64,000 nt of DNA from Pedobacter duraquae (GTDB taxonomy: Bacteria > Bacteroidota > Bacteroidia > Sphingobacteriales > Sphingobacteriaceae). Numbering within the stretch: position 1 is the stretch's first letter; each line of letters begins with the position of its first letter. The translations under genes were made by a program, and so were the position numbers. Positions 8,064 through 17,428 of the stretch are shown piece after piece. The notes beneath the pieces are model-generated. The model saw only the letters and a list, made by a program, of their open reading frames with translations, was not told the DNA's origin and did no database searches. The stretch is from assembly GCF_004362245.1 (NCBI RefSeq), contig NZ_SNWM01000006.1, positions 308,750 to 372,749 on the forward strand. The letters are read 5' to 3'.

Positions 8064-9482
8064 TTATACAAGCAAATGTGGGTTTTCTTTATAAGTCTTC
8101 CAAAGAAATTCTCCGAAAAGTGTATTTGCCCAGGCGAACCAGGATCTGGTAAAGTTTTTAGGGTCGTCTTTATGAAATGATTCATGCATGAACCCTTTTC
8201 CGGCATGGGTTTGTACCAACATATTGATACATGATTTAATCTCTTTCTGGGAGGATGAGGTTAAGCCCCTCATGATAATTGCCATCGGCCAGATCATATC
8301 AGGACCAATATGTGGACCACCTACGCCTTCCGCATACTTGCCCTTAAAGAAATAGGGGTTGCCTGCAGAAAGGATAAACTTACGCGTGTTCTGATAGATT
8401 TCACTATTTATATTCAGTACACCCAGATAGGGTAGGGATAATAAGCTTGGTACGTTACTGTCGTCCATCATATATCGGCCGCCGAAGCCGTCTACTTCAT
8501 AGGCGTAAATTTTGCCGTGCTGTGGGTGATCAATGATCGCATGCTGCTGCAAAGCTGCTTCAACTTCCGCTGCAAGTGTATTGAGCTCAATGGCAAGTGT
8601 ATTATTTTTCCGTACCGCCGATACGATTTCGGCTGCCTGGCGCAAGCTTCTCACCACAAAAAAGTTAGCAGGTATCAGAAATGGAAAGACTGTTGCATCG
8701 TCGCTCGGTCGGAATGAAGAGCAGATCAGGCCAATGGGGTTCACTGGGAATCCGTATCCGTTCATCGATAAAGTATCATGCGGGTAGAGACTTTCGCGCT
8801 GAAAGTGATAAGGTCCTTTGTCTTTCTTACGCTGTTGTTCCCTAAAAACGGTTAGGGTGCGTTTGATTCCTGCTTCCCATTCTGCATTAAATGGGCTATC
8901 ATCTTTTGTTTTTTTCCAATATTGGTACGCCAGGCGGATAGGATAACAGAGCGAATCGATTTCCCATTTGCGCTCGTGAACACCTGGCTTCATATCGGTG
9001 CGGTCGCTCTTCCATTCACTTACTTTCTGCTCGTCTTTATAAAACGCATTGGCATAAGCATCTTTGATGATGCAGCGGCTCTGGCGACCAATAATGCCCT
9101 TAATTAATTTTTTAAGGGGCTCATCTTCGTTAACGAATTGCAGATACGGCCACACTTGTGCCGAGCTATCGCGCAGCCACATGGCATCGATATCTCCGGT
9201 GATTACATAAGTATCCGGCACACCCTCGTTTTCTGTGTAGAAAACGGTCGTGTCCAACGTATTTGGGAAACAGTTTTCGAAAAGCCATACCAGTTCCTTG
9301 TTTTTTACATTGGTGCTGAACTCGGCAATGGCGCGATCTACAGCCTTACTGGTAAAATGCCGCTTTGCTGGTGCTACGCGGACAACAGGAAAACTGTCTG
9401 CTACCAGTCCATAGGAGAACTTGCTCGCTAATACGCCAGCGCCAAGGATTCCCGTTTGCTTCAGAAAGGTCTTTCTTTTCAT
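8064..9482 (-). CDS. GH125 family glycoside hydrolase (exo-alpha-1,6-mannosidase family, DUF1237)
   Basis: 472 residues from the ATG at 9482, which lies 1 nt from the stop of the upstream GH3 gene. The longer in-frame extension runs into that gene and is rejected. The N-terminus MKRKTFLKQTGILGAGVLAS has a Tat-like KRKTFLK signal, unlike the Sec signals and lipoboxes of the other PUL enzymes. Family landmarks are TGDIDAMWLRDSSAQVWPYL and GGPHIGPDMIWPM and the closing RSWFAWANTLFGEF. Characterised GH125 enzymes remove alpha-1,6-mannose, which does not fit the beta-glucan enzymes around it. The PUL substrate may therefore be branched or mixed, or this member may have another specificity. Confidence 0.88.
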   Translation of the reverse strand: MKRKTFLKQTGILGAGVLASKFSYGLVADSFPVVRVAPAKRHFTSKAVDRAIAEFSTNVKNKELVWLFENCFPNTLDTTVFYTENEGVPDTYVITGDIDAMWLRDSSAQVWPYLQFVNEDEPLKKLIKGIIGRQSRCIIKDAYANAFYKDEQKVSEWKSDRTDMKPGVHERKWEIDSLCYPIRLAYQYWKKTKDDSPFNAEWEAGIKRTLTVFREQQRKKDKGPYHFQRESLYPHDTLSMNGYGFPVNPIGLICSSFRPSDDATVFPFLIPANFFVVRSLRQAAEIVSAVRKNNTLAIELNTLAAEVEAALQQHAIIDHPQHGKIYAYEVDGFGGRYMMDDSNVPSLLSLPYLGVLNINSEIYQNTRKFILSAGNPYFFKGKYAEGVGGPHIGPDMIWPMAIIMRGLTSSSQKEIKSCINMLVQTHAGKGFMHESFHKDDPKNFTRSWFAWANTLFGEFLWKTYKENPHLLV

Positions 9483-9483
9483 A

Positions 9484-11778
9484 TTATAATAATGTGAAAT
9501 CCGCGGTTTGAACATCACGGGAGTTGGTACCGATAAATACTTTGAATGCACCAGGTTCTGCAACGTACTTCAAATTTGCGTTGTAAAACTTAAGGTCTGA
9601 CTCCTGTATACGGAAGCTCACTTCTCTGCTTTCTCCTGGTTTAAGGCTGATTTTTTGAAACCCCTTGAGTTCCTTAACCGGGCGTGTGCTGCTGCCTACC
9701 ATATCACGGGTGTATAGCTGTACTACTTCTTTACCGGCTACCGTTCCTGTATTGGTAACGGTGACAGAAGCGGTGATGGCTTCGCCTGGCTTAAAGGTTT
9801 TTTTATCGAGTTTTATAGCGCCATAGCTAAAGTTGCTATAGCTCAGCCCGAAGCCAAAAGGATATAGGGGATCGTTGCTCACATCAAGATAGTTAGATCT
9901 GAACTTACTGAACCATTTACCATCCTCAAGTGGTCTTCCTGTGTTTTTGTGACTGTAGTATAGCGGCACCTGCCCAACATTTTGTGGAAAGGTTGTGGTC
10001 AGTTTTCCTGAAGGATTTACATCACCGAACAGCACATCGCCAATCGCGTGGGCAGCTTCGGTACCACCAAACCACACATTAAGGATCGCAGGAATATTTT
10101 CCTGCTCCCATTTTAAGGTAAGCGGTCTTCCTGTAAATAAGACAAGTACCACAGGTTTTCCAGTCTTCAACAGCGCAGCAAGCAGCCGTTGCTGAACATC
10201 GGGGAGCTGCAGGTCGGTACGACTTGAGCTTTCGCCACTCATCTCGGAGCTTTCGCCTAATGCTGCGACTACAACATCTGCTTTTTTTGCTGCAGTAATA
10301 GCTTCCTTGATCATGTCTTCTTCAGATCTGTTGTCTCTTGGCAGATCACGGCCAAACATGGTGGCTCTTTGTTGATATGCGGCATCTGCCAGCAGGTTGG
10401 ATCCTACGGTATAAGAGATGTCTACCTTATTATTGGCAACTTCTTTCAAACCATCCAACAGTGAAAGTGTATTCTTCAGATCTGCATTAACACTCCAGGT
10501 ACCAGGCATGTTACTTCCTGTGTTACCAAGTGGGCCGATCAGGGCTACTTTTCCAGTTTTTTTAAGTGGTAAGGTATTGTTATCGTTTTTTAACAGGACA
10601 AAGGATTCTGCGGCCGCCAGTCTGGCTGTTTTCAGGTTGGCCGGGGTTAGTATTTCTGCTTTAGCACGTTCTTCGCTGCAGTACTTAAATGGATCGTCAA
10701 AAAGTCCCAACTTGTATTTAGCCTCCAGAATCAGTCTGCATGAGTTATCAATCTGCTGCAATGACACTTTTCCTTCAGTATACGATTTTTTTAAGGTCGT
10801 CAAAAAGCCTTCACTCACCATATCCATATCTGTTCCTGCTTTTAAAGACAGCGCAGAAACTTCGGGTAAGGTGCCGAGCCCATGTTCAATAAGTTCGCTC
10901 ACGCCGGTATAGTCGGACACCACAAAACCATTAAAGCCCCACTGCTTGCGCAATACGTCGCTGAGTAACCACTTATTTGCAGTTGCAGGAACACCGTTAA
11001 TATCATTAAACGATACCATTACACTTCCGGCACCAGCATCAACAGCAGCTTTGTAGGGTGGCAGGTATTCGTTATACATTCTATCCAGACTCATGTCTGT
11101 CGTATTATAATCTCTTCCGGATTCTGCCGCGCCATACAGCGCAAAATGTTTTACACAGGCCATCAGCGTGTTGTTGCTCAACAGATCTGTCCCCTGATAG
11201 CCTTTAACCATAGCACGGGCAATCTGTGAACCCAGGTAGGTATCCTCACCATTACCTTCAGAAATGCGGCCCCATCTGGGATCCCTGGAGATATCCACCA
11301 TAGGTGAGAAAGTCCAGTTTATGCCGTCGGCACTTGCTTCAGTAGCAGCTATGCGGGCCGTCCTTTCAATCAGATTGAGATCCCAGGTACATGCCAGTCC
11401 CAGGGGAATCGGAAACGTAGTTTTATAGCCGTGGATAACATCCTGACCAAAGATCAGGGGGATTTTAAGGCGACTCTGAACTGCGATTTCCTGCGCTTTA
11501 CGCACTCTGGCAGGGGTGGTTAAACTGAAAATTCCACCAACCTGACCTTTTTTGATCTTGCCTTCCACGTCCATGCTCACCGAAGAGCCTGTGGTAGCCT
11601 CTCCACCCGTTACCAGGTTGAGTTGCCCAATCTTTTCATCAATCGTCATTTTTGACATTAATGTCTTGATAAAAGCATTCATTTTTGGATTAGCGGCAGG
11701 AACTGCACTTCTTGTTTGTGCCTGGGTAATAAGTGTAGCAAGTAATAGGATACTAAGTAGGGAACTGATTTTTCGCAT
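9484..11778 (-). CDS. GH3 beta-glucosidase (BglX-like), PUL copy 1
   Basis: 764 residues with signal peptide MRKISSLLSILLLATLITQA. The GH3 N-terminal TIM barrel carries the KHF motif at 210-212 and the nucleophile Asp289 in GFVVSDY. The C-terminal alpha/beta sandwich (LIGPLGNTGSNMPGTWS, VVVAALGESSEMSGESSSRT) and a fibronectin-III-like end (VQLYTRDMVGSSTRPVKELK) complete the BglX architecture. It probably releases glucose from oligosaccharides in the periplasm. A close paralogue is encoded at 23.6 kb. It is 39 nt from the downstream end of the GH144 gene. Confidence 0.94.
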   Translation of the reverse strand: MRKISSLLSILLLATLITQAQTRSAVPAANPKMNAFIKTLMSKMTIDEKIGQLNLVTGGEATTGSSVSMDVEGKIKKGQVGGIFSLTTPARVRKAQEIAVQSRLKIPLIFGQDVIHGYKTTFPIPLGLACTWDLNLIERTARIAATEASADGINWTFSPMVDISRDPRWGRISEGNGEDTYLGSQIARAMVKGYQGTDLLSNNTLMACVKHFALYGAAESGRDYNTTDMSLDRMYNEYLPPYKAAVDAGAGSVMVSFNDINGVPATANKWLLSDVLRKQWGFNGFVVSDYTGVSELIEHGLGTLPEVSALSLKAGTDMDMVSEGFLTTLKKSYTEGKVSLQQIDNSCRLILEAKYKLGLFDDPFKYCSEERAKAEILTPANLKTARLAAAESFVLLKNDNNTLPLKKTGKVALIGPLGNTGSNMPGTWSVNADLKNTLSLLDGLKEVANNKVDISYTVGSNLLADAAYQQRATMFGRDLPRDNRSEEDMIKEAITAAKKADVVVAALGESSEMSGESSSRTDLQLPDVQQRLLAALLKTGKPVVLVLFTGRPLTLKWEQENIPAILNVWFGGTEAAHAIGDVLFGDVNPSGKLTTTFPQNVGQVPLYYSHKNTGRPLEDGKWFSKFRSNYLDVSNDPLYPFGFGLSYSNFSYGAIKLDKKTFKPGEAITASVTVTNTGTVAGKEVVQLYTRDMVGSSTRPVKELKGFQKISLKPGESREVSFRIQESDLKFYNANLKYVAEPGAFKVFIGTNSRDVQTADFTLL

Positions 11779-11817
11779 GTCTTAAGGTAATGTGTTTGTA
11801 AAATGGGGAGCTGCTAG

Positions 11818-13170
11818 TTATTTTTTTAATGTTGGGCTGCTGAAACCTAATTTTGTCAATCCTTTTTTAACATCAGGACTACGCATAAAGAGTTTCCAAA
11901 GCAGACCGCTTCGGTAATTCTCGATCATTACGATAATTGGGCCCTGATCAATTGCTAGGTGCGACTTCGCATACCAGTTATGTTCTTCGCTAAACGCATC
12001 AACAAAACCGTACTCGCTCCAGATATTAGATCCCAGATCCTGATAAAAATGTCTTAAAGCCTGCATTGAATATTCAGGCGTGTATGGAAAGGCTGAAAGT
12101 GCTGCTGTAGGCGTAATAACACCAAGGTCTTCTGTAGGCGAGTGGGCAGCATAGCCGTTCCAGCTGTCGCTGGCCGTTAACCCCCAATTGTTAACCCCAT
12201 ATCCTTTAAAATGTTTCGGATTTTCCAGGCAATAGGCTCTGTTAATCAGGGTGTGGTTTTTGTTCTGCTCCCAATAATCCGCATATTGATCTTTCAGTCC
12301 ACGGGGATCTAAACCTAAAAAGGAATATTGTGAGAAGAACAGTGGGCCGCCATATTCGAAGCCAAGGGGCAGGGTAATTCCACTATATTTCTTGCCGTTA
12401 ACAAAGGTCTTGCTATTTGTCCAGCCTTCGCTATACACTTCTTTTTTGATGCCGTGAGGGGCAGAAGATGCAGCCATTACGTAAGTGATCAGGCATTCGT
12501 TCCACCCTCTGATAGGCATGTTCATATCCCAGTTGTACTCAGGACTCCAGTGCCAGTATAATACGTTTTGATTTCTGGTAAACCAATCCCATTCCATTTC
12601 GTTCCAGAGCTTCCTGATTTTAGCACGAAGTTCTTTCTCTGTTGGATCTGCCGAATTATAGTATTGCTCGGCAGTTAGCAATCCCTGAAACAGATAAGAT
12701 GTTTCCACGATATCCGCCCCATTGTCTTTTTTGCTGAAAGGGACTACCTTTCCGGTCTCGCCATTTAACCAGTGTGGATAGGCTCCGTGAAACCGATCTG
12801 CTTTGGCAAGGAAGTTCACAGTTTTGAGTGTATGTGCTGCCGCTTGTTTGCGGGTGATGAATTTCCGTTCGGAGGCTACGATAGTAGCCATCACGCCAAA
12901 GCCGGTGCCGCCAATAGTTACGACCTCGTTACCATAGTTGAAAGAAGTGTTGCTTCGCTCGCGGGCCATGCCACTTACAGGATGTGCAAAGTCCCAGAAA
13001 TATCTGAAAGTTTGTTTTTCCACCAGCTCTAACAGTTGGTTGTCTGACAGCTTTGTCTTGATCTTCATATCCGGCGCAATGAGCACCACGTTGGACTTCT
13101 GACTGAATACGCAAGAAGTGCAAAAAAGGAATAGCAGGAATGTGCAGGTAATTTTCGTTGTATATTTCAT
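11818..13170 (-). CDS. GH144-type glucanase (PF10091 glucoamylase-like), predicted beta-1,2-glucan hydrolase, copy 2
   Basis: 450 residues from the ATG at 13170; an ATG at 13176 and a GTG at 13179 are also in frame. The N-terminus is a signal peptide (MKYTTKITCTFLLFLFCTSC), possibly a lipoprotein signal. The (alpha/alpha)6 domain starts at ELVEKQTFRYFWDFAHP. The acidic DIVE motif (Asp153, Glu156) and GWNE (Glu225) have spacings of 3 and 72 residues. These match the spacings I recall for Asp139, Glu142 and Glu211 of the founding Chitinophaga endo-beta-1,2-glucanase. Automated annotation would probably say glucoamylase. The neighbouring paralogue is only 15 nt away. Whether it acts endo or as an exo-sophorosidase cannot be read here. 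Confidence 0.82.
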   Translation of the reverse strand: MKYTTKITCTFLLFLFCTSCVFSQKSNVVLIAPDMKIKTKLSDNQLLELVEKQTFRYFWDFAHPVSGMARERSNTSFNYGNEVVTIGGTGFGVMATIVASERKFITRKQAAAHTLKTVNFLAKADRFHGAYPHWLNGETGKVVPFSKKDNGADIVETSYLFQGLLTAEQYYNSADPTEKELRAKIRKLWNEMEWDWFTRNQNVLYWHWSPEYNWDMNMPIRGWNECLITYVMAASSAPHGIKKEVYSEGWTNSKTFVNGKKYSGITLPLGFEYGGPLFFSQYSFLGLDPRGLKDQYADYWEQNKNHTLINRAYCLENPKHFKGYGVNNWGLTASDSWNGYAAHSPTEDLGVITPTAALSAFPYTPEYSMQALRHFYQDLGSNIWSEYGFVDAFSEEHNWYAKSHLAIDQGPIIVMIENYRSGLLWKLFMRSPDVKKGLTKLGFSSPTLKK

Positions 13171-13185
13171 TGTCATCACAAATAA

Positions 13186-14850
13186 TTAAAGGTTGGGGCT
13201 GCTAAAGCCAAGGCTTCGCATACCTGTTTTCACTTCCGGAGCACTCATAAAGAGCTTCCAGAGCAGTTGTGTTCTGTAGTTTTCGATCATCACGATGATC
13301 GGTCCCTGGTCAATGGCAAGTGTTGAGCTGGCAAACCAGTTCTGGCTTAGCGAGAATGCGTCGTAGAAGCCATAATCGCCCCAGGTCTTGTCGCCAATCT
13401 TATAGTAAAAGAATTTAAGCGCTTTCATGGATTCCGTTGGTGTATACGGGAATGAAGAAAGCGCTGCGGTAGGCGCAATAACGCCTACATCATTTGATGG
13501 CGAACTTGCAGTATATCCGTTAGGAATATCGCTTGCCGTTAATCCCCAGCAGTTTTCGCCATAACCATAATATTTAAGTGGGTTGGCTACGCAATAGTTG
13601 TAGTTGATCTGGGTGTGTGCTTTTGCCTGAGTTTCGTAATTGGCATAGGCATCTGTTAAGCCATTGGGGTTAATCCCAAGGAAAGAATAATGTTCAAAAA
13701 ATAGGGGGCCGCCATTTGCAGGTCCTAACGGTAGCTGCACCCCATAAAAGGTACTTCCACTTTTCATGCCTCCATTAGAAGCCCACCCAGCGTCATAAAC
13801 AGATTTAGGGATGGCATGTGTGTTAGATGCTGCAGCAAGAACATAGGTAACCAGGCCTTCATTCCAGCCTTTAAGCGCAACATTTTTATCAAAATTAAAG
13901 TTAGGACTCCAATGCCAGTAAAGTGTATTGGAATTGTTCTTTCTGTACCAGTCCCATTCTACGCCGTTGTAAATTGCGGTAATATCATTTCTTAGCGTGT
14001 TTTCTGCAGCAGATGTTCCATTGAAGTATTGTCTTGCCGTGATCAGGCCTTCCATCAGGAAAGCAGTCTCTACAAGATCCCCACCATCATCATTGCTGCT
14101 GAAAGGAATTACAGCTCCCGTATTGCCATCAATCCAGTGCGGATAGGCGCCATGAAAACGTACAGCTTTGTTTTTCAGGAAATCGACTATTTTCTGCATG
14201 CGGGCGATTCCATCTGCGCGACTGATGAAATTGCGTTCCACGCCAACAACAAGGGCCATCACACCAAATCCGGAACCTCCTGAAGTAACGGTGTTACCCG
14301 AGGTATTCCGTTCTCTGGCGAGGCCACTTACCGGATGCCCAAAATCATAGAAATATTTGAAGGTTTGTTTTTGAACCAGTGTAAGCAACTCATCATCGGA
14401 AATCCTTGGGAACTTGTCTATGTCATTATAACCGGTAGTCAGATTGATGTTTACAGGATTTACAAGCTTACCACCTGTAGCAGTAACTAATCCTGCCGAT
14501 ACAGTTAGTGTATAAGTTGTGAAAGGAGCAAGGTCTGCCTGCGGGATAATGATGATTGTTTTGTCTCCGTTCTGCAGTGTAGTGGTAAGCGGTATATTTG
14601 CCGCTGAAGGCCCCGTTAATTTAATGGAAGAAAGACTGCCGGAATTAACGGCTTCTGTCAGATTGACTTTAACTACCGGTTTGCCACTTAACCCAGTATA
14701 GCTCAAAGAACCGTTATAGAGCTCATTAACCGTAAAGGAGAGTGAGGTGTCTACTGCGGCGGGTTTAGCATCACCTCCTTTTTTACAAGACAGGAATACA
14801 GTTACTAAGCACAGGAAAATCAGGATTCGCTTAAAAAAGGTAGGGATCAT
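13186..14850 (-). CDS. GH144-type glucanase lipoprotein with N-terminal Ig-like domain, copy 1
   Basis: 554 residues. A lipobox (VFLSC, Cys22) predicts an outer-membrane lipoprotein. Residues ~35-140 form an Ig-like (SbsA/Big type) beta-sandwich (LTEAVNSGSLSSIKLTG, ADLAPFTTYTLTV), a likely spacer lifting the catalytic domain off the membrane. The catalytic domain from ~150 is paralogous to the next gene: the acidic motif DLVE gives Asp258 and Glu261, and GWNE gives Glu331. With the surface anchor it is the best candidate for the initial endo-acting enzyme, and the next gene for a second step. GH144 enzymes known to me act on beta-1,2-glucan. It lies 86 nt downstream of the LamG gene. Confidence 0.82.
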   Translation of the reverse strand: MIPTFFKRILIFLCLVTVFLSCKKGGDAKPAAVDTSLSFTVNELYNGSLSYTGLSGKPVVKVNLTEAVNSGSLSSIKLTGPSAANIPLTTTLQNGDKTIIIIPQADLAPFTTYTLTVSAGLVTATGGKLVNPVNINLTTGYNDIDKFPRISDDELLTLVQKQTFKYFYDFGHPVSGLARERNTSGNTVTSGGSGFGVMALVVGVERNFISRADGIARMQKIVDFLKNKAVRFHGAYPHWIDGNTGAVIPFSSNDDGGDLVETAFLMEGLITARQYFNGTSAAENTLRNDITAIYNGVEWDWYRKNNSNTLYWHWSPNFNFDKNVALKGWNEGLVTYVLAAASNTHAIPKSVYDAGWASNGGMKSGSTFYGVQLPLGPANGGPLFFEHYSFLGINPNGLTDAYANYETQAKAHTQINYNYCVANPLKYYGYGENCWGLTASDIPNGYTASSPSNDVGVIAPTAALSSFPYTPTESMKALKFFYYKIGDKTWGDYGFYDAFSLSQNWFASSTLAIDQGPIIVMIENYRTQLLWKLFMSAPEVKTGMRSLGFSSPNL

Positions 14851-14936
14851 ATAGCGGAAGGCTTAACGAATTAAAAACACACAGCTGCCCTTTCGGAACA
14901 ACTGTGTGATAGATAACCAATCTATAACTCTAAAAA

Positions 14937-15839
14937 CTATTTCTTGGCAAGACCCAGGTTATACAGGGCTTTGATGTGTGCGTCAGGAAGTGCAGTATTA
15001 TACACTCTGATCTCGTCTATTTTGCCAGTCATAGGCGCAAAAGAAACATCTGTGCTCACGGTTTTTCCGGGGATTACATTGTAGTTTCCACCGATGATGA
15101 TCTCGCTGGGTTCAAAGGCGAAGAATGAATTTGCTCCCCTGTTTTGGTAAGCAGTGGTGCCGATCTTCACGCCATCGCCCCAGATCTGCAAAACTCCGGA
15201 TGGTGCATCGAAAGTGATGACAAAGTTTGTCCATTTATCAGCCCCGATTTTGGGAGATAAAAATGGTGATGGAGCTACCGCAGTGTTCAGGTTATCCTGA
15301 GTTCCGCCACTGGAAGTGGTAAACGTAGGATGTACAGTAATTGCATCAAGCACTGTTGCTGCACGCGCATTGGTTTCCAGGACAAAGTTAATGCTGCCAT
15401 TAAAATTACCCGGACGGGCCAGCTGGAACAGCATGGTCTTTTTTGATCCATTGTTCAGGATCTGCACCCAGGTACTGATGGTAAAACTTTTTAAAGCTGC
15501 CGTTTTAAAGGCATTCAGCGTGTTTGCATAATACACATAGCCGCCATTTAAATTTAACGCTTGTCCTTTTACTCCCGCATCAGCATAACTGTCGTTAGCC
15601 GACGATGTAGCAGCAGTACCAGAGATCTTCTCAGTTTTGTTGCCGTCAAATGTCCAGTACGCTACCAGGTTGCCTGGGTATACTTCGTCAGAACTGGTAA
15701 ATCCATCTACCTTGCCTGCATAAGCCTCGGGCGAGACATCTGGCAAATTATTCGGGTTGCCATCTTTTTTGCAGGAAGACCATGATAGCGCTGCCAAGGT
15801 TAAGCCCAGCAGGTAAGTATGTTTATATGATAATTTCAT
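14937..15839 (-). CDS. LamG/concanavalin A-like lipoprotein, putative surface glycan-binding protein
   Basis: 300 residues. A lipobox ends in SSC (MKLSYKHTYLLGLTLAALSW then SSCKKDG). From ~55 on there is a single LamG-like jelly roll: LVAYWTFDGNKTEKISG, the KSFTISTWVQI strand, WTNFVITFDAPSGVLQIWGDG and a closing TGKIDEIRVYNTALPDAHIK. No catalytic signature is visible. Its place directly after susD is where PULs encode surface glycan-binding proteins, so that role is inferred. It may bind the same glucan that the following two enzymes cut. Confidence 0.85.
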   Translation of the reverse strand: MKLSYKHTYLLGLTLAALSWSSCKKDGNPNNLPDVSPEAYAGKVDGFTSSDEVYPGNLVAYWTFDGNKTEKISGTAATSSANDSYADAGVKGQALNLNGGYVYYANTLNAFKTAALKSFTISTWVQILNNGSKKTMLFQLARPGNFNGSINFVLETNARAATVLDAITVHPTFTTSSGGTQDNLNTAVAPSPFLSPKIGADKWTNFVITFDAPSGVLQIWGDGVKIGTTAYQNRGANSFFAFEPSEIIIGGNYNVIPGKTVSTDVSFAPMTGKIDEIRVYNTALPDAHIKALYNLGLAKK

Positions 15840-15856
15840 TTGATATCATTTATAGA

Positions 15857-17404
15857 TTAATAACCAGGGTTTTGTTTAAGCACATTTTTGCTCAGGTCAA
15901 TCTGTGTTTGCGGAATAGGCAGTAATGCATCCCTGCTGTTCAGGTAATTAGCTTTGCCAGCAGCATGCAACGCATCGTCGGCAATTCCCCACCTTACCAG
16001 GTCAAAGAAACGATCGTGCTCCATGGCCAGTTCTATCCTTCTTTCCTGTTGGATAGCAAGGCGTAAACCTGTTTTATCGGTAGTTGTTACTTTAGGGAGG
16101 ATGGCAGCATTACCGGCTCTCGCCCTTGCTCTAACCATTTCCAGCTTGTCTATCGCTTCTTGTGTAGCGCCAGTTTCGTTGGCAGCTTCAGCATACATCA
16201 ATACCACATCTGCATAACGAAGGATACGAACATTCATCCACCATCCACCACGATCATTTACAGCAGATCTGAAAGAAGGGTTTGTATATACTTTGTTGTT
16301 ATATCTTTCATTGGGTACTTCAGAAGGATATAAAGGCATGATTTCATTGTAGAGGGTTCTTGATTGTGCACCTGCTTTACTGGCGTAAAGAATTGTTCTT
16401 GCTTTACGGGGATCATTTGCTTCGTAGGCAGCTTCCAGGAAGGGACTTGGTGTATTCCATCCCCAACCCATGTTGAAGTCGTTAACGCCACGTACACCCT
16501 GGATACTCGCATATTGGATACCGTCTTCAGTTTTGCGTGATGAACTTGCTGTTGCCTGAACTTCAAAAATAGATTCTTTGCTATTTTCTCCATCTTCGCT
16601 GAAGATCTTTGCATAAGGTGTAGACAGGTCATATTGACCTGAGTTGATTACTGCACTGGCAACACCCATGGCAGCACCCCATTTTTTTTGCGTCAGATAT
16701 ACCTTAGCCAGCATACCATTTGCAGCACCCGCTGTTAAGCGTCCTGGAAACTTAGCAGGAGGAACCATAGGAAGCCCTGCTGCAGCTACAGTAAGATCTT
16801 TTTCAATGAAAGGATAAATTACATCCGGAGAACTTTGAGCTACATTACTCTGTGCTGCAGGATCAGCGAACACCTTATCAATTAATGGTACGTTACCAAA
16901 TAAGCGGACCAACATAAAATAAGCATAGCCCCTTACAAAGCGTACCTCTGCTTCTGCCTGAGCTTTCACAGCAGGGTCAGCTACAATATTGGTATTGTTC
17001 GCGATGGCATCTAATGCCGTGTTACATTTGGTAATCATGCCGTAATAACCAGTCCAAAGTGCATTTCCGCGTCCATTGTTTGGAAGGACAGGGAAGTTGT
17101 CCATGGTGATCACATCAGATCCTCCATCAGATGCTGTACTGCCTTTATCAGCGTCATCACTTCTGATGCTTGTAGCTACAATGAACCCATCAGCGTGAAC
17201 ATTGTACGACCGCAGGTCTCCATAGATCGCGTTGATATATACGTCGTAAGGACCTGAACCACTTGGATATGGATAATTGTCGGCCGTATAGCCTCCCTGA
17301 ATATCTGTATCCAGGAATTTCTTGCATCCTGGTGTTACAGCGACTAAAGCAAGTGTTAAACACGTAATGCCTACAGTCAATTGTTTTTTATTAAATAATT
17401 TCAT
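15857..17404 (-). CDS. susD: SusD/RagB-family nutrient-binding outer-membrane lipoprotein
   Basis: 515 residues. The lipobox TPGC is followed by the typical KKFLDTD. SusD signatures include ARFVRGYAYFMLVRLFG-type text (EVRFVRGYAYFMLVRLFGNV), RLTAGAANGMLAKVYL and the C-terminal RRIELAMEHDRFFDLVRWG with LLPIPQTQIDLS near the end. It forms the lid of the SusCD complex, which captures oligosaccharides at the surface. It is 24 nt downstream of susC and clearly co-transcribed. Confidence 0.96.
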   Translation of the reverse strand: MKLFNKKQLTVGITCLTLALVAVTPGCKKFLDTDIQGGYTADNYPYPSGSGPYDVYINAIYGDLRSYNVHADGFIVATSIRSDDADKGSTASDGGSDVITMDNFPVLPNNGRGNALWTGYYGMITKCNTALDAIANNTNIVADPAVKAQAEAEVRFVRGYAYFMLVRLFGNVPLIDKVFADPAAQSNVAQSSPDVIYPFIEKDLTVAAAGLPMVPPAKFPGRLTAGAANGMLAKVYLTQKKWGAAMGVASAVINSGQYDLSTPYAKIFSEDGENSKESIFEVQATASSSRKTEDGIQYASIQGVRGVNDFNMGWGWNTPSPFLEAAYEANDPRKARTILYASKAGAQSRTLYNEIMPLYPSEVPNERYNNKVYTNPSFRSAVNDRGGWWMNVRILRYADVVLMYAEAANETGATQEAIDKLEMVRARARAGNAAILPKVTTTDKTGLRLAIQQERRIELAMEHDRFFDLVRWGIADDALHAAGKANYLNSRDALLPIPQTQIDLSKNVLKQNPGY

Positions 17405-17428
17405 GTTATACTGAATTAAATAAGCCGA

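Noticed and set aside
13170..13186. True starch glucoamylase function for the PF10091 proteins
   Set aside because: The acidic DxxE...E layout fits GH144, and no starch-type GH13, GH97 or GH31 partner is present.
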